Source of the DNA: Longimicrobium sp.
Lineage (GTDB): Bacteria > Gemmatimonadota > Gemmatimonadetes > Longimicrobiales > Longimicrobiaceae
DNA length: 64,000 bases
Direction of reading: 5' to 3'
Assembly (NCBI GenBank): GCA_036377595.1
Contig: DASUYB010000094.1
Location: 1 to 64,000, forward strand
Under the pieces are notes generated by a model. The model was not told the origin of the DNA, made no database searches, and saw nothing but the letters and a program-made list of their open reading frames with translations. Positions 41,089 through 48,321 of the stretch are shown piece by piece. The position numbers were made by a program, and so were the translations under genes. Within the stretch, counting starts at the first letter, position 1. Each line of letters starts with the position of its first letter.

Positions 41089-41709
41089 TCAGCCGTGACC
41101 GGCCTCTCCGCGCGACTGGCTGGGGCGGCCGACGCCGTCGAGCGGCTTGCGGCGGGCGGAGCTCACGCGCAGCTCGCTGCGGACGCCGCGCACGCCCTCC
41201 ACGTCCCACGCGTCATCCGTCGCGTAGCGCACCTCGTCGTGATCGGGAAGCTCGCCGCGCAGCGTCACCACGCCGTCGCGGACCTCCACCGAGATGGCCT
41301 CGGCGTCGACCCAGGTGTCGTAGAAGAGCGCCTCCTCCACGTCGTGCCGCAGCTCGTCGTCCGGCCGGCGGCGCTGCTCCAGGCGGCGGTAGTACGGGCC
41401 CAGGCCGTAGCGCGCGGGCCCGTTCAGCGTCTCTTCCTCCTCGCCCCAGGGCGCGCCCACGCCGCCGGGGTCGGCGTCGCGCCGGCCGCCGCCCAGCCCG
41501 TGCGGCGGGCGGAAGTCGGCGTCGTAGCCCACGCGCCCGCGCCGCTGCCACTCGGGCCCGAAGCCGCCGGGGGTGTACGCCTCGCGCGCCGCCCGGCCGC
41601 GGTCGTAGTCCGCGCCGCCCGGCATCACCTCGCCGCGTCCGCGATCTCCCCCGTCGCGCGGCGTGCGGCCGCCGCGCCACCCCTCGTCGTAGCGCGCCAT
41701 CGTCCCCAT
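41089..41709 (-). CDS. BON-domain protein
   Basis: This 206-residue protein has a long disordered, Gly/Arg/Tyr-rich N-terminal part (1-130, for example GGRTPRDGGDRGRGEVMPGG). A C-terminal BON domain (about 135-195) follows: DDELRHDVEEALFYDTWVDA, ISVEVRDGVVTLRGELP and VEGVRGVRSELRV. BON domains bind lipids or other envelope components and occur in OsmY-type stress proteins. No signal peptide is evident here, which is unusual for OsmY relatives. AGGAGAGGGG precedes the ATG at 41709; an ATG three codons later is also possible. Confidence 0.8.
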   Translation of the reverse strand: MGTMARYDEGWRGGRTPRDGGDRGRGEVMPGGADYDRGRAAREAYTPGGFGPEWQRRGRVGYDADFRPPHGLGGGRRDADPGGVGAPWGEEEETLNGPARYGLGPYYRRLEQRRRPDDELRHDVEEALFYDTWVDAEAISVEVRDGVVTLRGELPDHDEVRYATDDAWDVEGVRGVRSELRVSSARRKPLDGVGRPSQSRGEAGHG

Positions 41710-41786
41710 CCCCTCTCCTGAAACGCCGTGGGATCGCACCGCTCCGGCGCCGCGTCTCCCCGACAGAATGGAGCGCGCCGGCTGGC

Positions 41787-42683
41787 TCAACCGGCGCGCA
41801 ACAAGCGTTCCAGCCACGGCTCCGCCTCGTCCGGCGGCGGGCCGGGGGGAAGCGGGCGCCCGCGCATCTCGTGCAGCAGCCGCGCCAGCCGGTCGGGGCG
41901 GTCGGTGACGATCCCGTCGACCCCCCACTCCAGCAGCCGCCGCATGTCGCGCGTCTCGTCGATCGTCCACACGTGCACGGCCACGCTGCGCGACTGGAGA
42001 TCGGCCAGCATGCGCGGGGTCAGCACCTGCCGCCCGCCGCGCTCCTCGGGCATCTGGAAGGCGTCGACCGTCGGCGACCAGAGCGCGCTCGCCCGGGCCA
42101 GGTGGAGGCCGTAGAAGGCGTACATGTCCTGCGCGCCCGCGCTCACCGGGCCGGCGTAGCTGCGGAAGCGCGCGCGGTTGTTCCGGTCGCCCGCGGCGAT
42201 GAGCACGCGATGGACGGCGTGCAGCTCATGCACGGTGTCCCACACGGCCTGCTGCGCGCGCGCGTCCTTGATCTCCACGTTCACCCGCGCGTGCGGCAGC
42301 GCCTCGAGCACCTCGCGCAGGGTGGAGAGGTGGACGCCGCGGCCGCGGAAGGGGAAGGTGGCGCCGCCGTCGGGGGTGAAGCGGAACCCCGCGTCCAGCC
42401 GCCGCAGCTCGCCGGCGGTGAAGGAGGAGACGTGCCCCTGGCCGTCGGTGGTGCGGTCGACGGTGGGGTCGTGGATGACCACCGCGTCGCCGTCGCGGGT
42501 GGGCTGCACGTCGATCTCCAGCAGGTCGGCGCGCCACCAGCCCAGCGCGCGGCGGAAGGCGGCCAGCGTGTTCTCGGGCGCCAGCGCCGAGCCGCCGCGG
42601 TGGGCGATCAGGAGCGGCGCGCCGGCCAGGTAGCGGTGCCCGGGGCGCGACCCGCCGCGGCGGAGGATGCGGGAGAGCGGCAC
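41787..42683 (-). CDS. Glycerophosphodiester phosphodiesterase
   Basis: This 298-residue TIM-barrel enzyme hydrolyses glycerophosphodiesters to glycerol-3-phosphate and an alcohol. The GDPD motifs are HRGGSALAPENT (His28-Arg29), LLEIDVQPTRDGD (Glu56, Asp58), VVIHDPTVDRTTDG (His71), VNVEIKD and VHVWTIDE. No signal peptide is seen, which suggests a cytoplasmic UgpQ-like form. The GTG start at 42683 sits behind a weak ribosome-binding site. No phosphate transporter genes lie nearby. Confidence 0.9.
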   Translation of the reverse strand: MPLSRILRRGGSRPGHRYLAGAPLLIAHRGGSALAPENTLAAFRRALGWWRADLLEIDVQPTRDGDAVVIHDPTVDRTTDGQGHVSSFTAGELRRLDAGFRFTPDGGATFPFRGRGVHLSTLREVLEALPHARVNVEIKDARAQQAVWDTVHELHAVHRVLIAAGDRNNRARFRSYAGPVSAGAQDMYAFYGLHLARASALWSPTVDAFQMPEERGGRQVLTPRMLADLQSRSVAVHVWTIDETRDMRRLLEWGVDGIVTDRPDRLARLLHEMRGRPLPPGPPPDEAEPWLERLLRAG

Positions 42684-42710
42684 GAATCGGTCAGGTGATG
42701 AAACGAAAAA

Positions 42711-42740
42711 GGCGCCGGGGCGGCGGGCCGCCCCGGCGCC
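42711..42740 (-). terminator. Terminator of the gene at 42751
   Basis: A perfect 13-bp stem (42711-42723 with 42728-42740) lies 11 bases past the stop on the minus strand, followed there by TTTTTCGTTT. Confidence 0.82.
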
Positions 42741-42750
42741 CGGCGGCGCG

Positions 42751-43266
42751 TCAGTCGCGTTCGAGCAATTCCTGCTCGGCGGGATCCAGCCGGTAGAGCC
42801 TGGCCAGGACGAGGTCCACCAGGTGCCGCGCCATCAGCCGCGCCCAGACGACTTTCTGCGAGTCGCAGCCGTTCTCCAGGTCGGCCGTGGCCTCGGCGTA
42901 GCGCTCGCCCAGGAAGACGAGGATCTCCTCCACCGCGTCGGGGTGCGGCCACGCGGGCACGCGCGAGTCGGGCGCAACGCGGTCCACCAGCAGCCCGTCC
43001 ACGAAGGCCAGGAACGCGGGGAACACCATCTCCGTCAGGTGCCCGCCGGTAATGGCCTCCTCGTCGGTCAGCTCCTCCCACACCAGCTCGTTCCAGTACA
43101 GCTCCTCGCCCTCGCGGCGGAGGTACGCCAGCCGCTCGGGCGCCAGGGGCTCGGCGTCGCGGCCCACCGGCTGGGGGGTGCGGCCCAGGATCGCGAACAG
43201 GCGCGCCCTGCGCTGCTCGACGAATGCCTGCGCGGCGCCCGGATCGGCGGTGTTCCTGATCGTCAC
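42751..43266 (-). CDS. Acidic helical protein, unknown
   Basis: This 171-residue acidic protein is mostly alpha helical and soluble. It contains ERLAYLRREGEELYWNELVW, EEAITGGHLTEMVFPAFLAF and CDSQKVVWARLMARHLVDLV. No domain is recognised. It starts with GTG. It sits behind the glycerophosphodiesterase gene's promoter region, with its own terminator, so it is probably a single-gene unit. Confidence 0.65.
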   Translation of the reverse strand: MTIRNTADPGAAQAFVEQRRARLFAILGRTPQPVGRDAEPLAPERLAYLRREGEELYWNELVWEELTDEEAITGGHLTEMVFPAFLAFVDGLLVDRVAPDSRVPAWPHPDAVEEILVFLGERYAEATADLENGCDSQKVVWARLMARHLVDLVLARLYRLDPAEQELLERD

Positions 43267-43513
43267 GTGCTGCTTCGCTGCTCTGCTGCGGTGTGGAGGG
43301 GGCGAGCGGTGAACTTAGACCGGCGGGAGACGGGCCGCAACGGGGCGCGGAAACAGGCGTCAGCGGACGATGTCAGATGTGTGTAAAAGCATGGGGATAA
43401 TGAATCTAGCCGCGCACGCCGTATACAGTATGCGGGCTCCCCGGATGCGAAGAAGGACGGTCCGCGGACCGTCCCTCGCCGATATCATCAAATCACCCGA
43501 TGGGATCGGCCGG

Positions 43514-43783
43514 TCATCCCCGGGTGCCGCGGGCGCGCTCGTGGGCCAGGCGCCAGCGCATCCGCCCGGCCCAGCCGCAGCGGCCGCAATGGCGCACGGG
43601 CGTGGCGGCCAGGAGGGCGCAGACGCGGTCGAGCACCCCGTGCGCGGGCGCCTGCGCGGTGACGGCGCGGCAGCACGGGCACTCGGGCGCGTACGGCAGC
43701 CGGTGGACGTAGTGGCTCAGCGTCCACGGGACCGTCGTCACGATCCCCAGCACCACGATCAGCACCGCCAGCATCGCCATCAT
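43514..43783 (-). CDS. Small membrane protein with zinc-ribbon-like Cys pairs
   Basis: This 89-residue protein has one N-terminal transmembrane helix (MLAVLIVVLGIVTTVPWTL) followed by CPCCR and HCGRCGW, two Cys pairs spaced about 30 residues apart that could bind Zn. The tail is Arg-rich. The ATG at 43783 follows GGAGAGA on the minus strand. The function is unknown; it may be a small membrane-tethered redox or nucleic-acid-binding protein. Confidence 0.6.
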   Translation of the reverse strand: MMAMLAVLIVVLGIVTTVPWTLSHYVHRLPYAPECPCCRAVTAQAPAHGVLDRVCALLAATPVRHCGRCGWAGRMRWRLAHERARGTRG

Positions 43784-43939
43784 GCGCGTCTCTCCACGTC
43801 GGTTCGGTCCCCCGCGGCGGAGTGCAACACGCGTTCCCGGACCGGCGCACGTCTTGCGGGCCCGCATCCCTCCCGCACGGCGGCAAGACGGGCGGCCGCA
43901 ACAGCTTGCGGTGAGATGGGAACCACGCGAGGAGGGACG

Positions 43940-44260
43940 ATGACCAGACGGAGGCAGGACCCGGAATTCGATCGCGAGGAGATCGAGAACGACGACCCGC
44001 TGGGCGAGCAGGCGTTCGCCGAGGGCGGATTCCAGGACGCGCCCGACGGCGGGCCGGACTTCTCGGCGCCGGGGCTGGACGACGATCCGTCGAAGCGGCC
44101 GGGCGGGCGCGGGCAGAAGGTGGCCGGCGTCCCCGAGTCGCGGCAGCACGAGACGAACACGGCCAGCGAGCAGCGCCCCGACACCACCCTGGGCGTCATC
44201 AAGGAGCGCGGCGGCGAGGGCAAGGGCGACCCCGCGGTCGGCGGCACGCGCCCGGACTGA
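43940..44260 (+). CDS. Disordered acidic small protein, unknown
   Basis: This 106-residue hydrophilic protein has no predicted fold: DREEIENDDPLGEQAFAEGG, DGGPDFSAPGLDDDPSKRPG, and a Gly-rich tail. GCGAGGAGGGACG gives a strong ribosome-binding site. It resembles the disordered proteins at 13938 and 14267 in composition. A long palindrome follows its stop by 31 bases. Confidence 0.62.
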   Translation: MTRRRQDPEFDREEIENDDPLGEQAFAEGGFQDAPDGGPDFSAPGLDDDPSKRPGGRGQKVAGVPESRQHETNTASEQRPDTTLGVIKERGGEGKGDPAVGGTRPD

Positions 44261-44291
44261 CGCCGCGGCCCGGTCTCGAAAAAGAAGAAAT

Positions 44292-44363
44292 CTCTCACGG
44301 AGGGCACAGAGGTCACGGAGGATGAGGTTCTGTTCTCCGTGACCTCTGTGCCCTCCGTGAGAG
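44292..44363. terminator. Long palindrome (family P), copy 4
   Basis: A perfect 29-bp stem pairs 44292-44320 with 44335-44363, with A-rich runs on both sides, as expected for a bidirectional terminator. Confidence 0.85.
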
Positions 44364-44489
44364 CCAAAAAGATCGCCAACGTACGAGCGGGGCTACGTCG
44401 CGCGACGCTCCGTTCATCTCACGGCCTGCAAGTTGCCCGCGGCGCGTACGGGGATCTTCCGTTCACTTGGGGATCAGGGTCTCCGTCCC

Positions 44490-45155
44490 GTGCCCAGGCG
44501 TCCGTTCGACATCCACGCGGTGATGCGCCGCATCCGCCCGGCGGTGAAGCCGTATCCCCGCGCGGCGCTGTTCGAGCTGCGCGACGAGGGGTTCCGCAGC
44601 GCGTTCGAGCAGTTGGCGGCCTGCCTCATCTCCATCCGCACGCGCGACGAGGTGACGCTGCCGACCGCGCGCCGCCTCTTCGCCCGCGCGCGCACGCCGA
44701 AGCAGGTGGCCGCGCTCACCGTCGGCCAGGTGGACGAGCTGATCGGCACCTGCGCGTTCCACGAGGCCAAGGCGCGGCAGATCCACGCGATCGCGAAGAC
44801 GTGCGTCGCGGAGCACGGCGGCGAGGTGCCGTGCGACGAGGAGACGATCCTCGGCTTTTCGGGCGTGGGGCCGAAGTGCGCGAACCTCGTGCTGGGGATC
44901 GCCTGCGGCGTGCCGAAGATCGGGGTGGACGTGCACGTGCACCGCGTCACCAACCGCTGGGGCTACGTCTCCGCGGCCACGCCCGAGGCCACGATGGCGG
45001 CGCTGTACGAGGTTCTTCCCCCGAAGTACCACGTGGAGATCAACGAGCTGCTCGTGCCCTTCGGCAAGCACGTCTGCACCGGCCGCGCGCCGAGGTGCTC
45101 CACCTGTCCCGTGCTCGAGTACTGCCGCCAGGTCGGCGTGACGGAGCACCGCTGA
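44490..45155 (+). CDS. nth: Endonuclease III (DNA glycosylase/AP lyase)
   Basis: This 221-residue base-excision repair enzyme removes oxidised pyrimidines and nicks abasic sites. The helix-hairpin-helix ILGFSGVGPKCANLVLG holds the catalytic Lys (about 130). The catalytic Asp (about 147) is in IGVDVHVHRV. A C-terminal [4Fe-4S] motif, CTGRAPRCSTCPVLEYC, has C-x6-C-x2-C-x5-C spacing. I chose the GTG at 44490 because the frame before it lacks family sequence. The isolated context gives no operon information. Confidence 0.93.
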   Translation: MPRRPFDIHAVMRRIRPAVKPYPRAALFELRDEGFRSAFEQLAACLISIRTRDEVTLPTARRLFARARTPKQVAALTVGQVDELIGTCAFHEAKARQIHAIAKTCVAEHGGEVPCDEETILGFSGVGPKCANLVLGIACGVPKIGVDVHVHRVTNRWGYVSAATPEATMAALYEVLPPKYHVEINELLVPFGKHVCTGRAPRCSTCPVLEYCRQVGVTEHR

Positions 45156-45381
45156 GCCCGGGCACCCGGTTTGTCGCTGAACATTTGAAGTGGTACCGGC
45201 ACGGCCTGCGGCTTGCGACCGCCCCCGCGCCCTGGATCACGTTGCGCCGCAAGCAGATGGCCGCGGCGCGACGCCGCGGGGGGGGGACGCGGAGATCCTG
45301 CCGTGGCGCGCTGGCGATCCGTGCTGGGACGGAACGCGGTCCGTCGCGGCGGCTTGCCCTCGAGAAGGGGGTGATAGGGGT

Positions 45382-46527
45382 ATGGCAAGATGGTGGGTTC
45401 TCGCGGCCGCCGTCGTCACGCTCGCCGGCTGCGACTCGATCTTCGGCTCGGACGACGAGGACACGGGCGCCGTCTACACCATGAACAACAACGCGGCGGC
45501 GAACCATGTGCTCATCTACGCCCGAGCCGAAGACGGCACGCTGACGCGGATGGACTCGATCGCGACCGGCGGCCGGGGGAGCGGCCCGGATCCGGTGTTC
45601 GGCACGGACCCGCTGACCTCGCAGGACGCGGTGATCCTCAGCAACGACAACCGCTTCCTGTTCGTGGTGAACGCGGGGAGCAACGAGATCAGCTCGTTCC
45701 GCGTGAACGGCAACGGCTCGCTGACGCTGGCCGGCCGGGTGAGCTCGGGCGGCACCTTCCCGGTGAGCCTGGCGCAGCGCGGCAACCTGCTCTACGTCGT
45801 CAACGCGAACGGCGGCGGCAACATCAGCGGCTTCACCGTGGGCAACGACGGGTCGCTCACCGCGCTGGCCAACTCCACGCGCACGCTGAGCGGCGCGGCC
45901 GTGCCCAGCCCCGGCTCCATCCGCATCAGCCCCGACAGCCGGGTGCTGATCGTCACCGAGAAGCCCACCAACCTGCTCGACGTGTACACGCTGGGCACCG
46001 ACGGCCTGGCCACCGCCAAGACCGTGGTGACGTCGCCGGGGATGACGCCGTTCGGCGCGGACTACGACGCGAGCGGGAACTACATCCTGTCCGAGGGCCA
46101 CATCGGCCCCAACCGGATGGCGGTGCCCGACGCCAGCACCGTGTCGTCGCTGGACATCTCCAGCGCCGCCGGCATCACGGCCAGCACCGTCTCGGCGCCG
46201 ACCACGGAGACGGCGGCGTGCTGGGTCCAGATCACCGACAACGGGCGGTTCGCGTACACCACCAACACGGCCAGCGGCTCCATCACCGGCTTCGCCATCA
46301 GCGCCGAGGGCACGCTCACGCGGCTGACGGCCGACGGGAAGACGGGGGTGACCGGCGCCAACACCCAGCCGCTGGACATGGCCTTCGCCGACGGCTACCT
46401 GTACGCGCTGACGCCGGGCGACGGCGGGATCCACGTCTTCAAGGTGAACAACGACGGCTCGCTGACCGCGCAGCCCGGCATCACCGGCCAGCTGCCGATC
46501 AGCGTCACCGGCCTGGCGGCGTACTGA
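45382..46527 (+). CDS. Lactonase-like seven-bladed beta-propeller lipoprotein
   Basis: This 381-residue protein has a lipoprotein signal (TLAGC, Cys17) and a repeat structure of beta-propeller blades, each with patterns such as NRFLFVVNAGSNEISSFRVN, GNLLYVVNANGGGNISGFTV and GRFAYTTNTASGSITGFAIS. These match the 6-phosphogluconolactonase-like (YbhE/lactonase) family. The envelope location makes a role in sugar metabolism uncertain; many such lipoproteins have unknown substrates. GGGGGTGATAGGGG precedes the ATG. A perfect terminator follows. Confidence 0.82.
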   Translation: MARWWVLAAAVVTLAGCDSIFGSDDEDTGAVYTMNNNAAANHVLIYARAEDGTLTRMDSIATGGRGSGPDPVFGTDPLTSQDAVILSNDNRFLFVVNAGSNEISSFRVNGNGSLTLAGRVSSGGTFPVSLAQRGNLLYVVNANGGGNISGFTVGNDGSLTALANSTRTLSGAAVPSPGSIRISPDSRVLIVTEKPTNLLDVYTLGTDGLATAKTVVTSPGMTPFGADYDASGNYILSEGHIGPNRMAVPDASTVSSLDISSAAGITASTVSAPTTETAACWVQITDNGRFAYTTNTASGSITGFAISAEGTLTRLTADGKTGVTGANTQPLDMAFADGYLYALTPGDGGIHVFKVNNDGSLTAQPGITGQLPISVTGLAAY

Positions 46528-46554
46528 GGCAGGACGGGGGATCACTCGAAAGAA

Positions 46555-46590
46555 GCGAGGCCGGCATCGACGCATCGATGCCGGCCTCGC
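46555..46590 (+). terminator. Terminator of the propeller lipoprotein gene
   Basis: A perfect 16-bp stem pairs 46555-46570 with 46575-46590 around CGCA and is followed by TCCTTCCT. Confidence 0.8.
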
Positions 46591-46610
46591 TCCTTCCTCC
46601 ACCCCCCGCG

Positions 46611-46751
46611 TCACGGCTGTGGGGGAGGGCCGCCGGGGCCGCGCCGCTGCGGCATCATCGCCCGCGCCTTCTCCTGCTGGTCGGGGGTGAGAACAGCCAT
46701 CGCGCGCTCGATGAAGGAGTTATCCCCCAGCATCCGATCGTCGGCGACCAT
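46611..46751 (-). pseudogene. Short LTxxQ-containing ORF, probable remnant
   Basis: A 46-codon frame reads MVADDRMLGDNSFIERAMAV then LTPDQQEKARAMM and a Pro/Gly/Arg tail. The LTPDQQ motif is the Spy/CpxP-type LTxxQ motif, also present in the next gene upstream and in the receptor's C-terminal domain. It has no signal peptide and only half a domain, so it is probably the 3' end of a decayed copy cut by the palindrome at 46761. AAAGGG before the ATG leaves open that it is still expressed. Confidence 0.5.
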
Positions 46752-46760
46752 CCCTTTGAT

Positions 46761-46833
46761 CTCTCACAGAGGGCACAGAGGTCACGGAGGAACTGCAACG
46801 AATCCTCCGTGACTTCTGTGCCCTCTGTGAGAG
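46761..46833. terminator. Long palindrome (family P), copy 5
   Basis: A 31-bp stem pairs 46761-46791 with 46803-46833. There is one non-Watson-Crick position, which is a possible G-U pair. It lies 51 bases past the stop of the LTxxQ sensor gene. Confidence 0.82.
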
Positions 46834-46883
46834 ACTTCTTTAGTTTTCCGCGTCTCCGCGTCTCCGCGTGAGGCAATCCCTCG

Positions 46884-47312
46884 CTACGGCCGCGCCGAGG
46901 GCGGGGATCCGCGCTGCGAGCCGTTCCCGGTCATGCGGTCGAGCCCGCGGCGCCGGCGCTCGAGGTTCGCGTCGAACTTCTTTCGCTGCGCGGGGGTGAG
47001 GACCACGCGGATCTCGCCGTTCGTCGAATCCATCGCGGCGCGCAGCTGCGGGCGCACCGACGCCAGCAGCGAGTCCACGCGCGGCCGGCGGCGCTGCATG
47101 ATGGCGTCGATGCGCCGCCTCTGGTCGTCGGTCAGCCCGTAGCGGCGCTGCATCGACTCGGCCACCGCCCGCGGGCCGCGGTGGCGCCGGGGCTGGTCGC
47201 CGCGCACGCGCTCCCACGCGGCGCCCGCCAGCGCGCCGGCCACGAAGGTCAGCACCAGCGCCAGCGTGGCCAGCAGCCACACGCGGCGCGCGGAAAGGGG
47301 GCGAGCGCTCAC
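46884..47312 (-). CDS. Periplasmic LTxxQ (Spy/CnrX-like) sensor, membrane-anchored
   Basis: This 142-residue protein has an N-terminal transmembrane helix (about 11-31, WLLATLALVLTFVAGALAGA). A helical periplasmic domain with two LTxxQ motifs follows, YGLTDDQRRRIDAI (about 60) and VVLTPAQRKKFDANL (about 104), the hallmark of Spy/CpxP chaperones and of metal sensors such as CnrX and ZraP. The GTG start overlaps the stop of the upstream anti-sigma candidate by 4 bases. With the ECF sigma gene two genes upstream, this resembles the CnrYXH-type layout. Metal binding is not shown; the mature part has no obvious His/Met/Cys cluster. Confidence 0.8.
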   Translation of the reverse strand: MSARPLSARRVWLLATLALVLTFVAGALAGAAWERVRGDQPRRHRGPRAVAESMQRRYGLTDDQRRRIDAIMQRRRPRVDSLLASVRPQLRAAMDSTNGEIRVVLTPAQRKKFDANLERRRRGLDRMTGNGSQRGSPPSARP

Positions 47313-47680
47313 CGGCCCTCCGGATCGGGAACCAGCAGCTGGTCGGCGCGCGAGCCGCCGCCGGCCTCCACCCAGCTGGCCAGCTCGGCGGGCACGCCGA
47401 TCCCCTCACCCACGCCGGGTTCGGCCGCGGAGGCCAGGGGCTGCGCCGCCGGGGGCTCGCCGGCCAGCGCCAGCACCCCCCCGAAGGCCAGCACCAGCGC
47501 GGCGGCCATCGCCAGCGCCGGGCGCACCCAGCGGGCGAGCGGCGCCACCGGCCCCGCGGCAAAGCGGCGGCGCGCCAGCTCGGACGCCGCGGCGGCGCGG
47601 GTGCGGCGCAGCAGCGCCTCCCAGCGCTCGGCGTCGTGCCGCGGGTCCAGCGGGCCCAGGTCCCTGAAGTCGTGGCTCAT
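47309..47680 (-). CDS. Single-pass membrane protein, candidate anti-sigma factor
   Basis: This 123-residue protein has a cytoplasmic helical N-terminus (ERWEALLRRTRAAAASELAR), one transmembrane helix (about 53-73) and a short extracytoplasmic tail. The layout matches minimal anti-sigma factors of the CnrY kind. No ZAS HxxxCxxC motif is present. The ATG at 47680 overlaps the sigma stop, and its own stop overlaps the LTxxQ sensor start, so all three are translationally coupled. The anti-sigma role is inferred from position and topology. Confidence 0.65.
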   Translation of the reverse strand: MSHDFRDLGPLDPRHDAERWEALLRRTRAAAASELARRRFAAGPVAPLARWVRPALAMAAALVLAFGGVLALAGEPPAAQPLASAAEPGVGEGIGVPAELASWVEAGGGSRADQLLVPDPEGR

Positions 47681-48237
47681 GGCGGTGTCTCTTCGCGATA
47701 GGTCGGCCCCAGCAGCGCGCGCAGCGCCCGCCGGGCATGGTGCAGGTGCACGCGCGCGGCGCCCTCGCTGGTGCCCACGGCGTCCGCGATCTCGCGGTGG
47801 CTCCACCCCTGCACGTCGTACAGCAGCACCACCTCGCGCTGGGTGGGGCTCAGGTGCTTCAGCGCCTCGGCCAGCCGCTCGCGCAGCTCGGCGTCCTCGG
47901 CCTCGCCGGCGGGGCCGCGGCCGCGCGCCGGCGCCTCGCCCGCGGCGTCCAGCGGCAGCGCGCGGCGCACGCGCTCGCGGCGGCGCAGGTTGTGGGCGCG
48001 GTTGCGCACGATCTGCAGCAGCCATCCCACGAACGCCTCGGGGCGCCGGACCTCGTCCAGCCGCTCCAGCGCGGTCACGAAGGCGTCCTGGCACACGTCC
48101 TCGGCGTCGTGCCGCTCGCCCGTGTGGGCCAGCGCCACGGCGTAGGCCGCGCGCATGTGGCGGCGCATCAGCACGTCGAACGCGTCGCCGTCGCCGCGGC
48201 GCACCCGCTCGATCAACAGGGCGTCGGATTCCGTCAT
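47677..48237 (-). CDS. ECF-type RNA polymerase sigma factor
   Basis: This 186-residue sigma factor has region 2 (about 8-80: ALLIERVRRGDGDAFDVLMR, HDAEDVCQDAFVTALERL) and region 4 (about 120-175: LKHLSPTQREVVLLYDVQGW, SHREIADAVGTSEGAARVHL), with an acidic linker. I chose the ATG at 48237; the frame extends to 48291 without homology. It heads a coupled sigma, anti-sigma, LTxxQ-sensor set, and starts 85 bases past the stop of a receptor gene that also carries an LTxxQ domain. It probably autoregulates the cassette. Confidence 0.9.
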   Translation of the reverse strand: MTESDALLIERVRRGDGDAFDVLMRRHMRAAYAVALAHTGERHDAEDVCQDAFVTALERLDEVRRPEAFVGWLLQIVRNRAHNLRRRERVRRALPLDAAGEAPARGRGPAGEAEDAELRERLAEALKHLSPTQREVVLLYDVQGWSHREIADAVGTSEGAARVHLHHARRALRALLGPTYREETPP

Positions 48238-48321
48238 GCGGTGCGGGCGCGGCACGGCCCGTAGCCGCCCCGGAGCCTCAACGGTATGCACCGGGGTCCG
48301 GCCGGTCCATCCCCCCGGCCC